This document shows, piece by piece, positions 1 to 5,801 of a DNA stretch of 6,346 bases (within the stretch, counting starts at the first letter, position 1; each line of letters opens with the position of its first letter). Location: the NCBI GenBank assembly GCA_900753285.1, contig CAADYN010000271.1, positions 1 through 6,346 on the forward strand, written 5' to 3'. The translations under genes were made by a program, and so were the position numbers. Under the pieces are notes generated by a model. The model worked only from the letters and a program-made list of their open reading frames with translations. It made no database searches and had not been told where the DNA came from. Origin of the DNA: Clostridia bacterium (GTDB taxonomy: Bacteria > Bacillota > Clostridia > Oscillospirales > CAG-272).

Positions 1-2028
1 CCCTCCGAGCCTGACGAAGCCGCTAAGAGAATTGAAGCGATTCGCGATTCCGTGGCTTCATGCTCCGTTTGCGACGACCTTCTCTTCCTCAACGGCTGCG
101 ACCATCAGCCCGTGCAGACAGACATAGGTCAGATTGCGGAAAAGGTTGACGAGATGATTCCCGACCACGTGATGCACAGCACCTACCACGATTATTTTGA
201 AGCTATCCGCCCGTATAAGGACAAGTTCGGTATTTTCGTAGGCGAGCTTGACGGCGAATACGGCTCCGGCTGGGACACTCTCGCAAACACCGCTTCCGCG
301 AGAATCTATCTCAAGCAGCTCAACACAAGATGCGAAAGCCTTCTCGAAAAGACAGTCGAGCCTCTCAACGTTTACTCTTCCCTTTTCGCAAGCGATGAGA
401 TACGCCGCGACTACTCACTCTTCCTCTGGAAAACTCTTCTCCAGAACCATCCTCACGACTCCATCTGCGGCTGCTCGGTTGACGATGTTCACTCCGAAAT
501 GGTTACAAGATTCAAAAAGGTTCTTGCCGCAGGAAAATCCGTTGCCGCAGACGAGCTTGACAAGTTCATGAGCGTAGTCGACACCGCTTCCGTAGGTACG
601 GACAAGGTTATCACCGTATTCAACTCCAACGGATTTGTCTCGAGCGAAGCTGTTACAGTAAATGTTGACTTCCCCGAAAACACCGATGTTACGCCAGATA
701 TGCTTGCGGTTTACGACGGCGACAAGGCTCTCCCGATAGATGTGGAGGATCTCGGCATAGTATTCGACTACATTCTCCCGAAGGACAAGTTCCGTATTCC
801 GTTCAACACAAGACGTTTCCGTGTGACATTCAATGCGGCAGGCGTTCCCGCACTCGGATACAAGTCGTTCGCAGTCAAGACCGACGGTGCAAAGGCTGAG
901 AGCGGCATAAACGTTTACAAGCGCGGAATGTCCAACGACAGAGTAAGAGTTAAGTTCCAGAACGACGGCTCGCTCACTGTTATCGACAGAAAGAACGGCG
1001 AAGAAGTCACAACCGGCATTATGGTTGACACAGGTGATGTTGGAGACGAATACATCTATCGTCAGTCTCCCGACGGAGTTACAGTATCGACCGAAGGAAC
1101 ACGCGCTAAGATAGAGCTTGTTCACTCCTCCGCCGCTTCCGCTACATTCAAGGTAACGCACAACATGACTATTCCCTCCGGCGTTGACAGAAAAGAAGGA
1201 AAGCGCACGGGCAGCTGTGAAATGGTTATAGAAAACTACTTCACACTCCGCTGCGGCGCTGACAGACTTGACGTTAAGACCGTTATTCACAACAATGCCG
1301 AAAATCACCGCGTAGTAATGCTCACAAAGAACGACATCAAGACAGACGTTGTTCTCGCGGAAGGACAGTTTGACATTGTTGAAAGACCCATCAAGCCGTG
1401 GGAAGGTTGGAGAAACCCGACAAAGCCCGGCAAGATGACTACATTCTTCGGACTTGAAGACGACAGGCGCGGTATTCTCATTGCAGGACGCGGACTCTGC
1501 GAATACGAAGTGCTTCACGACGGCTCGAACACCATGTCGCTCACTCTTCACAGAGGAGTTGATCAGCTCGGCGACTGGGGATACTTCCCGACACCCGACG
1601 CTCAGTGCAAAGGCACGCTTACCGTAGAGTATTCGTTCATTCCGTTTGTCTCAAAGAAGTCAGACCGCGAAAGAGCTATCAACGAAGCTTACTCATTTGC
1701 GGCATACGAACCCACTGCTATCTGCGCTCCCGCTCATGAAGGCACGAAAGCTGCTGCCGACTCCATTCTCGGCGTTTCAGGAAGCGGATTCGTTGTAAGC
1801 GCGGTCAAGATGGGCGAGAACAGCGACAATGTTATTCTTCGTGTGTACAATCCCAACACATACGACACAAAGATGAAGATAGACATCAGAGGAAAGTTCA
1901 AATCCGTCTACAACGTCAACCTTGCCGAAGAAAGACAGTCAAAGATTATAGTAAGAAACGGTGTTTGCAACCTCTCCGTACCGCACAAAAAGATAATCAC
2001 TCTTGAGCTTGTTCCCGACAAAAAGTAA
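1..2028 (+). CDS. Alpha-mannosidase, glycoside hydrolase family 38 (5' end missing)
   Basis: The reading frame is open from the first base of the window to a TAA at 2026-2028, giving 675 visible residues. Bacterial GH38 enzymes such as MngB are about 850-900 residues, so roughly 200 N-terminal residues lie outside. GH38 enzymes are zinc-dependent retaining alpha-mannosidases that release mannose from alpha-mannosides. Visible family marks, numbered from base 1, are LFLNGCDHQPVQ near residues 28-39, the helical middle-domain stretch SARIYLKQLN near 97-106, and HDSICGCSVD at 152-161. By family knowledge the His of that last motif (codon 454-456) corresponds to a zinc ligand. The remaining ~500 residues are the usual beta-sandwich C-terminal region, including GRGLCEYEV and SLTLHRGVDQLGDWGYF. 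The catalytic nucleophile Asp is expected upstream and cannot be checked. No signal peptide can be assessed. The GTG at 52 is internal, not the start. The precise substrate (mannosylglycerate, N-glycan or other mannosides) is not decidable here. Family call is firm; substrate is unknown. Confidence 0.93.
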   Translation, partial: PSEPDEAAKRIEAIRDSVASCSVCDDLLFLNGCDHQPVQTDIGQIAEKVDEMIPDHVMHSTYHDYFEAIRPYKDKFGIFVGELDGEYGSGWDTLANTASARIYLKQLNTRCESLLEKTVEPLNVYSSLFASDEIRRDYSLFLWKTLLQNHPHDSICGCSVDDVHSEMVTRFKKVLAAGKSVAADELDKFMSVVDTASVGTDKVITVFNSNGFVSSEAVTVNVDFPENTDVTPDMLAVYDGDKALPIDVEDLGIVFDYILPKDKFRIPFNTRRFRVTFNAAGVPALGYKSFAVKTDGAKAESGINVYKRGMSNDRVRVKFQNDGSLTVIDRKNGEEVTTGIMVDTGDVGDEYIYRQSPDGVTVSTEGTRAKIELVHSSAASATFKVTHNMTIPSGVDRKEGKRTGSCEMVIENYFTLRCGADRLDVKTVIHNNAENHRVVMLTKNDIKTDVVLAEGQFDIVERPIKPWEGWRNPTKPGKMTTFFGLEDDRRGILIAGRGLCEYEVLHDGSNTMSLTLHRGVDQLGDWGYFPTPDAQCKGTLTVEYSFIPFVSKKSDRERAINEAYSFAAYEPTAICAPAHEGTKAAADSILGVSGSGFVVSAVKMGENSDNVILRVYNPNTYDTKMKIDIRGKFKSVYNVNLAEERQSKIIVRNGVCNLSVPHKKIITLELVPDKK

Positions 2029-2040
2029 TTTTTATAAATG

Positions 2041-2124
2041 AAAAAACAGCCTGTAGAATCGCGAACATTCCACTAAAAGTACTGAAATGGTGGAAGTTCG
2101 AAACGATTTTGCAGGTTGTTTTTT
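2041..2124 (+). terminator. Long hairpin terminator between convergent genes
   Basis: The hairpin starts 12 bases after the mannosidase stop. Its outer stem is 21 bp (2041-2061 with 2104-2124). Its inner stem is 11 bp (2062-2073 with 2090-2100), with A2067 bulged on one side and AAA 2101-2103 on the other. The loop is near 2074-2089. The 3' arm ends in six T (2119-2124) and the 5' arm begins with six A, so it could stop transcription from both sides. Three positions where the arms differ (2049/2116, 2054/2111, 2056/2109) are all G-U pairs in plus-strand RNA but would be A-C mismatches in minus-strand RNA. The structure is therefore better formed on the mannosidase transcript. Confidence 0.85.
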
Positions 2125-2132
2125 ATGTAAAA

Positions 2133-3674
2133 TTAATTATCAAACGATATCTCCGCGCTCTCAAAGGCGTCGTTGCCCTCTTTTACCTCCGGTTTCGTCC
2201 ATTCGGACTTTGAGAAGCGGCAGAATGTTTTCTCAAACGACGGGCATTCGGTAAACGCGTACTCACCCACCGCCGTTATCGGAGATTTGAGCGTGATATG
2301 CTTAAGGCTTGTGCAGTAGCTGAACTGGTAGCTTCCGATTTCGGTGATTCCCGTGCCGAGAACTACGCTTTGAAGTGCGGTGCAGTTGTTGAAGGCTCTC
2401 AGTCCGAGTGAGGTTACTGTATCGGGTATTTCGAGAGTTTCAAGCGCATAGCAGTTGATGAAAGCTCTCGGACCTATCTCGCGAACGTTTTTACCGAAGT
2501 TTATCGTGTGCAGTATTTCGCAGTTGTAGAAGGTCTGCTCGCCGAGAATCTCAACACAGTCAGATATAGTGACGACCGTCATTTCCTTGCAGTTGAGGAA
2601 GAAGTTTCTCTCAAGCTCGCGGACGATGATTCCGTCAACCACATCGGGAATGACAAAATTGTTCCAGCTTCCGGTGTATTTATCTTTTTTGAAGGAAAGA
2701 ATGCCGTCTTCGCTGATTGAATACCAAGGTTCGCTCGCGGATGTAGTCATATAAACGTCGTCGATCCCCGTTATGTACTGCGCTTTTTTATATGTAGCGT
2801 CGTAAAGTCTGTCTTTTGAGTCGCGGAATTGTCCGAGAGCGGAAAACTCACTTATGGCTTTGTCGTATTCTCCCGCTTCAAGAGCTTTCTCCGCTCCCGA
2901 ATATTTTGCGGACGGCACGAACAGCTTAAAGGTGAGGACAATTATGACCGCTACAAGGACTATTCCGGAGAGGATGAGTATCGCCTTTGCTTTGTCAGAT
3001 ATTCCCTCGCGGCGCTGTCTTATCTCACGCTCAATCTGCTTTTCGCTCTTTTTGTCGTCGATTTCCTTGTGCGCGGCGAGATAATCCGGGTTCAAGTGCT
3101 CTCTCAGCCATCTGCGCTCAACACGGCACGCACCGCACTTTTCGCTTTCCGCAAGGTTTATCTGTCCGCAGGTGCATCTCCAACAGCCGTCCTGCTCATC
3201 GGGTTTGTATTTCGCGTCGGTCACTCCCGCACATTCGCGTTTTATCTGCTCATACAGCGGGTCTGTCTGCCAATATATCTCCTGCGGCGCGAGCTTCTCT
3301 CCTGCTGAGCCATCGGTATTCTCCCATGTGCGCTCATCCTTGCCGGAGAAATATTTTACTTTTGTAATTTTTGATACGGCATATACAGTTTCAGCACCGT
3401 AATCGGGCAGTTCTGTCTCCGCGCTTTCTGGAGAGGTGAGGTCATGAGCAATATACTTTCCGAGCGGCTCTCTTCTGCCTGAAAAAAGCTCCGTTTCGGC
3501 GGAAAACTCTGTCACGCGATAGTCTCCGCACGGGCAGGTTATTATCTTCATGACGGGTGCAGAATTTTCGCTTTTTTTCTTTATTATTATCTCTTTTATC
3601 TGAAGCGGACAGCCTTTTATCCATTCGTCAAATTTTCTGTCGCTTATTATTCGCGGGTATTTTTGTTCGTCCAT
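2133..3674 (-). CDS. Membrane-anchored zinc-finger / TPR / BspA-type LRR protein of unknown function
   Basis: This is a 513-residue protein when started at the ATG at 3672-3674. That ATG has GGAG eight bases upstream, whereas the ATG at 3678-3680 is only two bases from it. Numbering below counts from the upstream ATG. Residues ~20-150 are an unassigned, probably beta-rich region containing C49-P-C51-G. A RanBP2-like zinc finger follows at 166-185, with W167, C169, C171, N175, C182 and C185. Next come a charged helix (~205-228) and one membrane segment (~231-255, AILILSGIVLVAVIIVLTF). After this is a TPR-like pair of helices (~259-300, with GEYDKAISEFSALG). Last are five complete 23-residue LRR_5 (BspA/TpLRR) repeats at 358-472 plus a partial sixth, each with an F-x-x-C near its start and most closing in IG or LG. 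The basic side suggests the zinc finger is inside and the TPR/LRR part outside. It is monocistronic, reading toward the mannosidase and sharing the hairpin at 2041-2124. BspA repeats often mediate adhesion or protein binding, but no function is claimed. Confidence 0.85.
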   Translation of the reverse strand: MDEQKYPRIISDRKFDEWIKGCPLQIKEIIIKKKSENSAPVMKIITCPCGDYRVTEFSAETELFSGRREPLGKYIAHDLTSPESAETELPDYGAETVYAVSKITKVKYFSGKDERTWENTDGSAGEKLAPQEIYWQTDPLYEQIKRECAGVTDAKYKPDEQDGCWRCTCGQINLAESEKCGACRVERRWLREHLNPDYLAAHKEIDDKKSEKQIEREIRQRREGISDKAKAILILSGIVLVAVIIVLTFKLFVPSAKYSGAEKALEAGEYDKAISEFSALGQFRDSKDRLYDATYKKAQYITGIDDVYMTTSASEPWYSISEDGILSFKKDKYTGSWNNFVIPDVVDGIIVRELERNFFLNCKEMTVVTISDCVEILGEQTFYNCEILHTINFGKNVREIGPRAFINCYALETLEIPDTVTSLGLRAFNNCTALQSVVLGTGITEIGSYQFSYCTSLKHITLKSPITAVGEYAFTECPSFEKTFCRFSKSEWTKPEVKEGNDAFESAEISFDN

Positions 3675-3682
3675 TTGCATTA

Positions 3683-3686
3683 CTCC
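3683..3686 (-). promoter_or_regulatory. Shine-Dalgarno of the zinc-finger/LRR gene
   Basis: On the minus strand GGAG (3686-3683) is followed by eight bases and then the ATG at 3674. The nearer ATG at 3680 is only two bases away, too close for efficient initiation. The site therefore favours the shorter 513-residue product. Confidence 0.65.
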
Positions 3687-3703
3687 GTTTAATTAATACA
3701 ATA

Positions 3704-3732
3704 ATAATACCACGGAGGATGGTATGATTCAA
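3704..3732 (-). promoter_or_regulatory. Sigma-A promoter of the zinc-finger/LRR gene
   Basis: On the minus strand a -35 box TTGAAT (3732-3727) is followed by a 17-base spacer and a -10 box TATTAT (3709-3704). TGG lies immediately before the -10 box, forming an extended -10 (TGnTATTAT). Transcription should begin near 3697. This leaves a leader of about 20 bases before the ATG at 3674, just enough for the GGAG site. The promoter lies between the mecA-like stop and this gene, so the two can be transcribed independently. Confidence 0.75.
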
Positions 3733-3763
3733 GAGAAAATTATGAATTATATCATAAAGTAAT

Positions 3764-4324
3764 TCACGCGAATTTTGCGAGGGTGTTCACGGCATCGATT
3801 CGGCATATATTATCGCAGTACTCCTGTATGTAGTAAAACGTGCGCGATGGCTTTAGCTTTCCGAGGTTTTCTCCGGCTATATGAGTTTCGGCTTCGAGTA
3901 CGAGGTAGTATTCTCTCTTATCTCGGTCGACATAAACCGTGCTTGAACCGTGATATTTCATTTGCGACAAGTCTCGGCAGCATGAGAGGAGGTGTTCCAT
4001 ATTATCGAATGAATATATATAGACCTTTCCCCGCTCACCGTATATATATTTTCTGTACTCTGTAAGCACATGATTTTCTCCTGTTAGAGTATTTTTATAT
4101 TTTTCACGCTCGCTCAGCTTAGTGACGAACATCTCACAGCCGCCTTCACGGGACGGGTACATTTGGATGAATATCCTTCCCTTCATCTCACGGCATCCGC
4201 ATTTATTTCTGACGTCGTCCATTATCTCGCTCAGAAATTCCTTTGTACTCCCGCTGTAGAGAGACATTTCTTCGCTTGTCAGCGTGAGCTTGATTTTTGA
4301 TTCGCTGATAACTATAAGTTCCAT
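3764..4324 (-). CDS. mecA: MecA-family adaptor protein (ClpC adaptor / competence regulator)
   Basis: This is a 186-residue protein with the two-domain layout of MecA, an adaptor that in Bacillus delivers substrates such as ComK to the ClpC-ClpP protease. The N-terminal domain (~1-70) begins with the family-like start MELIVISESKIKLTLTSEEM. It continues through EIMDDVRNKCGC and a closing strand GGCEMFVTKL (61-70). A linker (~71-97) leads to the C-terminal ClpC-binding-type domain (~98-186). That domain contains VYIYSFDNMEHLLSCCRDL (101-119), a YYLVLEAE strand (139-146) and a terminal helix with NTLAKFA at the end. Bacillus MecA is about 218 residues, so the linker here is short. The ATG at 4322-4324 is the first possible start, because an in-frame TAA lies four to six bases upstream. 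It also aligns with the usual MecA N terminus. There is no Shine-Dalgarno in normal position; see the leader entry. Codon use, with many ATA and AAA, differs from the mannosidase and lipoprotein genes. Substrates in this organism are unknown. Confidence 0.85.
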   Translation of the reverse strand: MELIVISESKIKLTLTSEEMSLYSGSTKEFLSEIMDDVRNKCGCREMKGRIFIQMYPSREGGCEMFVTKLSEREKYKNTLTGENHVLTEYRKYIYGERGKVYIYSFDNMEHLLSCCRDLSQMKYHGSSTVYVDRDKREYYLVLEAETHIAGENLGKLKPSRTFYYIQEYCDNICRIDAVNTLAKFA

Positions 4325-4384
4325 TAATTAAGCCACAGATTCTTGCAGTCTCTTGTTTTAAAGAACCGCTATGGCTGCTCCTTT
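4325..4384 (-). promoter_or_regulatory. mecA-like leader: Shine-Dalgarno and start codon bridged by a hairpin
   Basis: The only strong Shine-Dalgarno, AAAGGAG (4384-4378 on the minus strand), lies 53 bases before the ATG, and no usable start codon follows it at normal distance. Between them is a hairpin with 8 bp (4376-4369 with 4331-4338), a two-base bulge (4368-4367), 6 bp (4366-4361 with 4339-4344) and a 16-base loop. The stem contains two G-U pairs. If the hairpin forms, only C4377 and TAATTA (4330-4325) separate GGAG from ATG. That is seven unpaired bases, a normal spacing. The bases are seen directly; the bridging role is inferred. Confidence 0.55.
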
Positions 4385-4414
4385 CCGCGTTTTCCGGCAC
4401 TCCTGTACAATAAC

Positions 4415-4444
4415 ATTATAATACCGAATCGCCGAAAATGTAAC
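4415..4444 (-). promoter_or_regulatory. Sigma-A promoter of the mecA-like gene
   Basis: On the minus strand a perfect -10 TATAAT (4420-4415) is preceded by an 18-base spacer. The -35-like box is GTTACA (4444-4439), matching four of six consensus bases. Transcription should begin near 4408, giving a leader of about 84 bases that carries the AAAGGAG site and hairpin described separately. Confidence 0.6.
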
Positions 4445-4462
4445 CCCTAAAATTATGGAAAT

Positions 4463-4479
4463 TATTTTGTCACAAAATA
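4463..4479. promoter_or_regulatory. Palindrome in the divergent control region, possible operator
   Basis: A 17-base inverted repeat consists of TATTTTG and CAAAATA arms around TCA. It lies between the two divergent promoters. Its centre is about 63 bases before the predicted mecA-like start of transcription and about 92 before that of the lipoprotein gene, positions where activators or repressors can bind. The half site does not let me name a regulator. AT-rich DNA produces such palindromes by chance, so this is a weak call. Confidence 0.25.
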
Positions 4480-4527
4480 TACACAGCTGTTTTACCACTC
4501 GCATAGTTAAATTTTAGCCCTAAATCC

Positions 4528-4556
4528 TTGACCTTTTATGCAAAATGTGGTACAAT
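4528..4556 (+). promoter_or_regulatory. Sigma-A promoter of the substrate-binding lipoprotein gene
   Basis: A -35 box TTGACC (4528-4533), a 17-base spacer and a -10 box TACAAT (4551-4556) are present. TGG directly before the -10 makes it an extended -10. Transcription should begin near 4563, leaving a leader of about 120 bases. The spacer contains a CTTTTAT-GCAAAAT motif (4533-4546) that recurs in the leader hairpin. Confidence 0.82.
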
Positions 4557-4590
4557 ACAGTTTGAATTGAGGATACTCTGAATTAATCGA

Positions 4591-4637
4591 ATTTTTGCGA
4601 TAAAAGGCTAAAATATAAGGACTTTTATTGCAAAAAT
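4591..4637 (+). promoter_or_regulatory. Leader hairpin of the lipoprotein gene
   Basis: A 16-bp stem pairs 4591-4606 with 4622-4637, with a single G-U pair (4599/4629), around a 15-base loop (4607-4621). It sits about 28 bases into the predicted transcript and ends 45 bases before the start codon. The stem is AT-rich and no run of T follows, so it is not a standard terminator. I recognise no known riboswitch class. It may stabilise the message, or the duplicated motif in its arms may be a DNA operator. Confidence 0.5.
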
Positions 4638-4668
4638 AACCTTAAATCAGAGGCTTCCTAAAAAACTG

Positions 4669-4674
4669 AAAGGA
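4669..4674 (+). promoter_or_regulatory. Shine-Dalgarno of the lipoprotein gene
   Basis: AAAGGA is followed by eight bases and then the ATG at 4683-4685. An in-frame TTG at 4677 is only two bases away and would add just two residues in front of the signal peptide. The site therefore fixes the start at 4683. Confidence 0.8.
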
Positions 4675-4682
4675 CATTGATT

Positions 4683-5555
4683 ATGAAAAAAATCGCATTG
4701 GTACTTGCTCTCATCATGGTTTTTGCCTCTGTGCTCACTGCCTGCGGCGAAAAGGAAAGCGGTGGTATCAGCATCAATAAGGACGCTCAGACCACATCGG
4801 ACACTCAGATTGTTTCAGGATTGAGCGGTGAAAGCTACACTCTCTCAAACAACATCACAAAGGTAGTTTCTCTCTCACCCGCGGCTTCCATGATTATCGA
4901 CAGTCTCGGCGGCTCATCCAAGCTCACTGCTGTTGACAAGGCTTCCGCGGACTACGTTTCCGTTTCTTCCACAGTTGACGCTTCCGGCGCCGCTGGACTT
5001 TCCCCCGAAGTTATCTTTGTTGACGAAGCTGACAAGGCTGCTGTAGGAACAACAGACATTCCCGTATTCGTTATTCCTCAGGCTCAGTCCGTTGCTGACA
5101 TCAACAATCTCATCCGTCTCTGCGGTAAGGTTATCGGTGTAAACGCTGACGACGCTGTTTCCAAGGTAACAAACGTAATGAACGTTGCTCAGATGAACTC
5201 TTCCTCTTACTCCACAAGATACAAGGCATATATTGACCTCGGCGGCGAAACTGTAGGTACAGGAACATTTATAACAGAGCTTCTTCACGCGTCCGGTCTT
5301 GAAAACGTATGCACAGGAGACGGCTTCTGCACAATGACTGACGACGAAATCATTGCGGCAAACCCCGAATTCATCTTCACCTGCGGCGATGTTAACGATT
5401 ATCTGAACAACTCCGCATTTGCAGATGTAGCTGCTGTTGCAAACAATCACGTATACTCCCTCGAAAAGAAGGACATCCGCTACGGTTCAAGCAACATCAC
5501 AAACGCTGTTTCCATCATGAACGAAGCCGTTTCTTCCATCAGAGGAGACGAATAA
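4683..5555 (+). CDS. ABC transporter substrate-binding lipoprotein, BtuF/FepB-like (Peripla_BP_2 fold)
   Basis: This is a 290-residue secreted lipoprotein. Residues 1-20 form a signal peptide (MKK, then a hydrophobic core) ending in the lipobox LTAC, with C21 as the lipidated cysteine. A flexible Ser/Thr/Gly-rich linker (~22-56) follows. The mature part has the helical-backbone two-lobe fold of family III binding proteins. Lobe 1 opens with NITKVVSLSPAASMIIDSLGG (58-78, split here only by naming), followed by LSPEVIFVD (106-114) and IPVFVIP (126-132). The backbone helix is ADINNLIRLCGKVIGV (138-153). Lobe 2 has YKAYIDLGG (180-188), GTFITELLHASGLENV (194-209), IIAANPEFIF (223-232) and NNHVYSL (254-260). 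Family members bind iron-siderophore, haem or cobalamin and hand it to a membrane permease. The ligand cannot be read from this sequence, and no cobalamin-riboswitch box was seen in the leader. No permease or ATPase gene adjoins it: the next genes on both sides are in the opposite orientation. Codon use, favouring AAG, GAC and AAC, resembles the mannosidase and suggests good expression. Confidence 0.87.
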   Translation: MKKIALVLALIMVFASVLTACGEKESGGISINKDAQTTSDTQIVSGLSGESYTLSNNITKVVSLSPAASMIIDSLGGSSKLTAVDKASADYVSVSSTVDASGAAGLSPEVIFVDEADKAAVGTTDIPVFVIPQAQSVADINNLIRLCGKVIGVNADDAVSKVTNVMNVAQMNSSSYSTRYKAYIDLGGETVGTGTFITELLHASGLENVCTGDGFCTMTDDEIIAANPEFIFTCGDVNDYLNNSAFADVAAVANNHVYSLEKKDIRYGSSNITNAVSIMNEAVSSIRGDE

Positions 5556-5556
5556 C

Positions 5557-5605
5557 GTAGTCGGTTTTTCGTTATGGCTATAGGGTGGCGATATCAACCG
5601 ACTAC
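5557..5605. repeat. Inverted repeat just after the lipoprotein stop codon
   Basis: A perfect 10-bp inverted repeat has arms GTAGTCGGTT (5557-5566) and AACCGACTAC (5596-5605). It begins two bases after the TAA of the lipoprotein gene. Its loop holds the ATGGCTATAGGGTGGC motif that heads each repeat unit of the adjoining array. No run of T follows, so it is not a standard terminator. It may stabilise the 3' end of the message or mark the left end of the array. Confidence 0.6.
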
Positions 5606-5791
5606 TCGAGAATCTCTTGCGAGATTCTCCGATAGTATGGCTTGAAATGGCTATAGGGTGGCATCAACCACCACCTCCCCGAGAATTTTTGGCAAGATTC
5701 TCCGTTTGTATGGCTTCATGGCTGTAGGGTGAACGTCAACCACCACCTCCCCGAGAATCTTTGACAAGATTCTCCACTTGTTTGGCTTGAA
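5574..5791. repeat. Tandem array of three ~73-base palindromic repeat units
   Basis: Three head-to-tail units are 5574-5646 (73 bases), 5647-5717 (71) and 5718-5791 (74). A fourth, degenerate unit begins at 5792. Each starts with ATGGCTRTAGGGTG and continues with a TCAACC block, which in units 2 and 3 reads TCAACCACCACCTCCCC. Each then has a 9-bp hairpin with a four-base loop, followed by TCTCC and a TGGCTT tail. The hairpins are 5608-5616 with 5621-5629, 5681-5689 with 5694-5702, and 5753-5761 with 5766-5774. Where the stems differ, pairing is kept: the loop-closing pair is C-G in unit 1 and T-A in units 2 and 3, and unit 2 has one G-U. In units 2 and 3 the GGGTG segment can also pair weakly with the following ACC segment. 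The array is non-coding; it has REP/MITE-like character but belongs to no family I recognise. Confidence 0.8.
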
Positions 5792-5801
5792 ATGGCTAAT
5801 C

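Noticed and set aside
52..54. GTG at 52 as the mannosidase start
   Set aside because: The frame is open to base 1 without a stop, the visible part already begins inside the family's conserved region, and no Shine-Dalgarno precedes the GTG.
415..1551. Long minus-strand reading frame (378 codons) inside the mannosidase gene
   Set aside because: It lies antisense to an unmistakable GH38 coding sequence and its translation looks like no protein family; it arises from the plus-strand codon bias.
3743..3766. Inverted repeat TGAATTA / TAATTCA overlapping the mecA-like stop codon as a terminator
   Set aside because: The 7-bp stem has only one G-C-type pair per arm, with a 10-base loop and only a short broken T-run after it; too weak to call. 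A TATAAT sequence inside it lacks a -35 partner.
4203..4400. Minus-strand GTG-started frame of 65 codons overlapping the mecA-like start
   Set aside because: AGGA directly abuts the GTG with no usable spacing, the frame overlaps most of the first domain of the mecA-like gene, and the peptide is unremarkable.
4591..4644. Pseudoknot between the leader-hairpin loop (TAAGG, 4616-4620) and CCTTA (4640-4644)
   Set aside because: Only two bases would have to span a 16-bp stem, which is sterically impossible. The two pairings could at most be alternatives, and five base pairs is weak.
4677..4679. TTG at 4677 as the lipoprotein start
   Set aside because: It lies two bases from the Shine-Dalgarno, while the ATG at 4683 has ideal spacing and gives a standard MKK signal peptide.
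4914..5450. Minus-strand reading frame of 178 codons inside the lipoprotein gene
   Set aside because: It is antisense to a clear lipoprotein gene, is rich in Cys and Val as expected of a shadow frame, and has no recognisable domain.
5574..5791. CRISPR array
   Set aside because: The units are similar along their whole length, so there are no unique spacers between short constant repeats, and there are only three copies with no cas gene.
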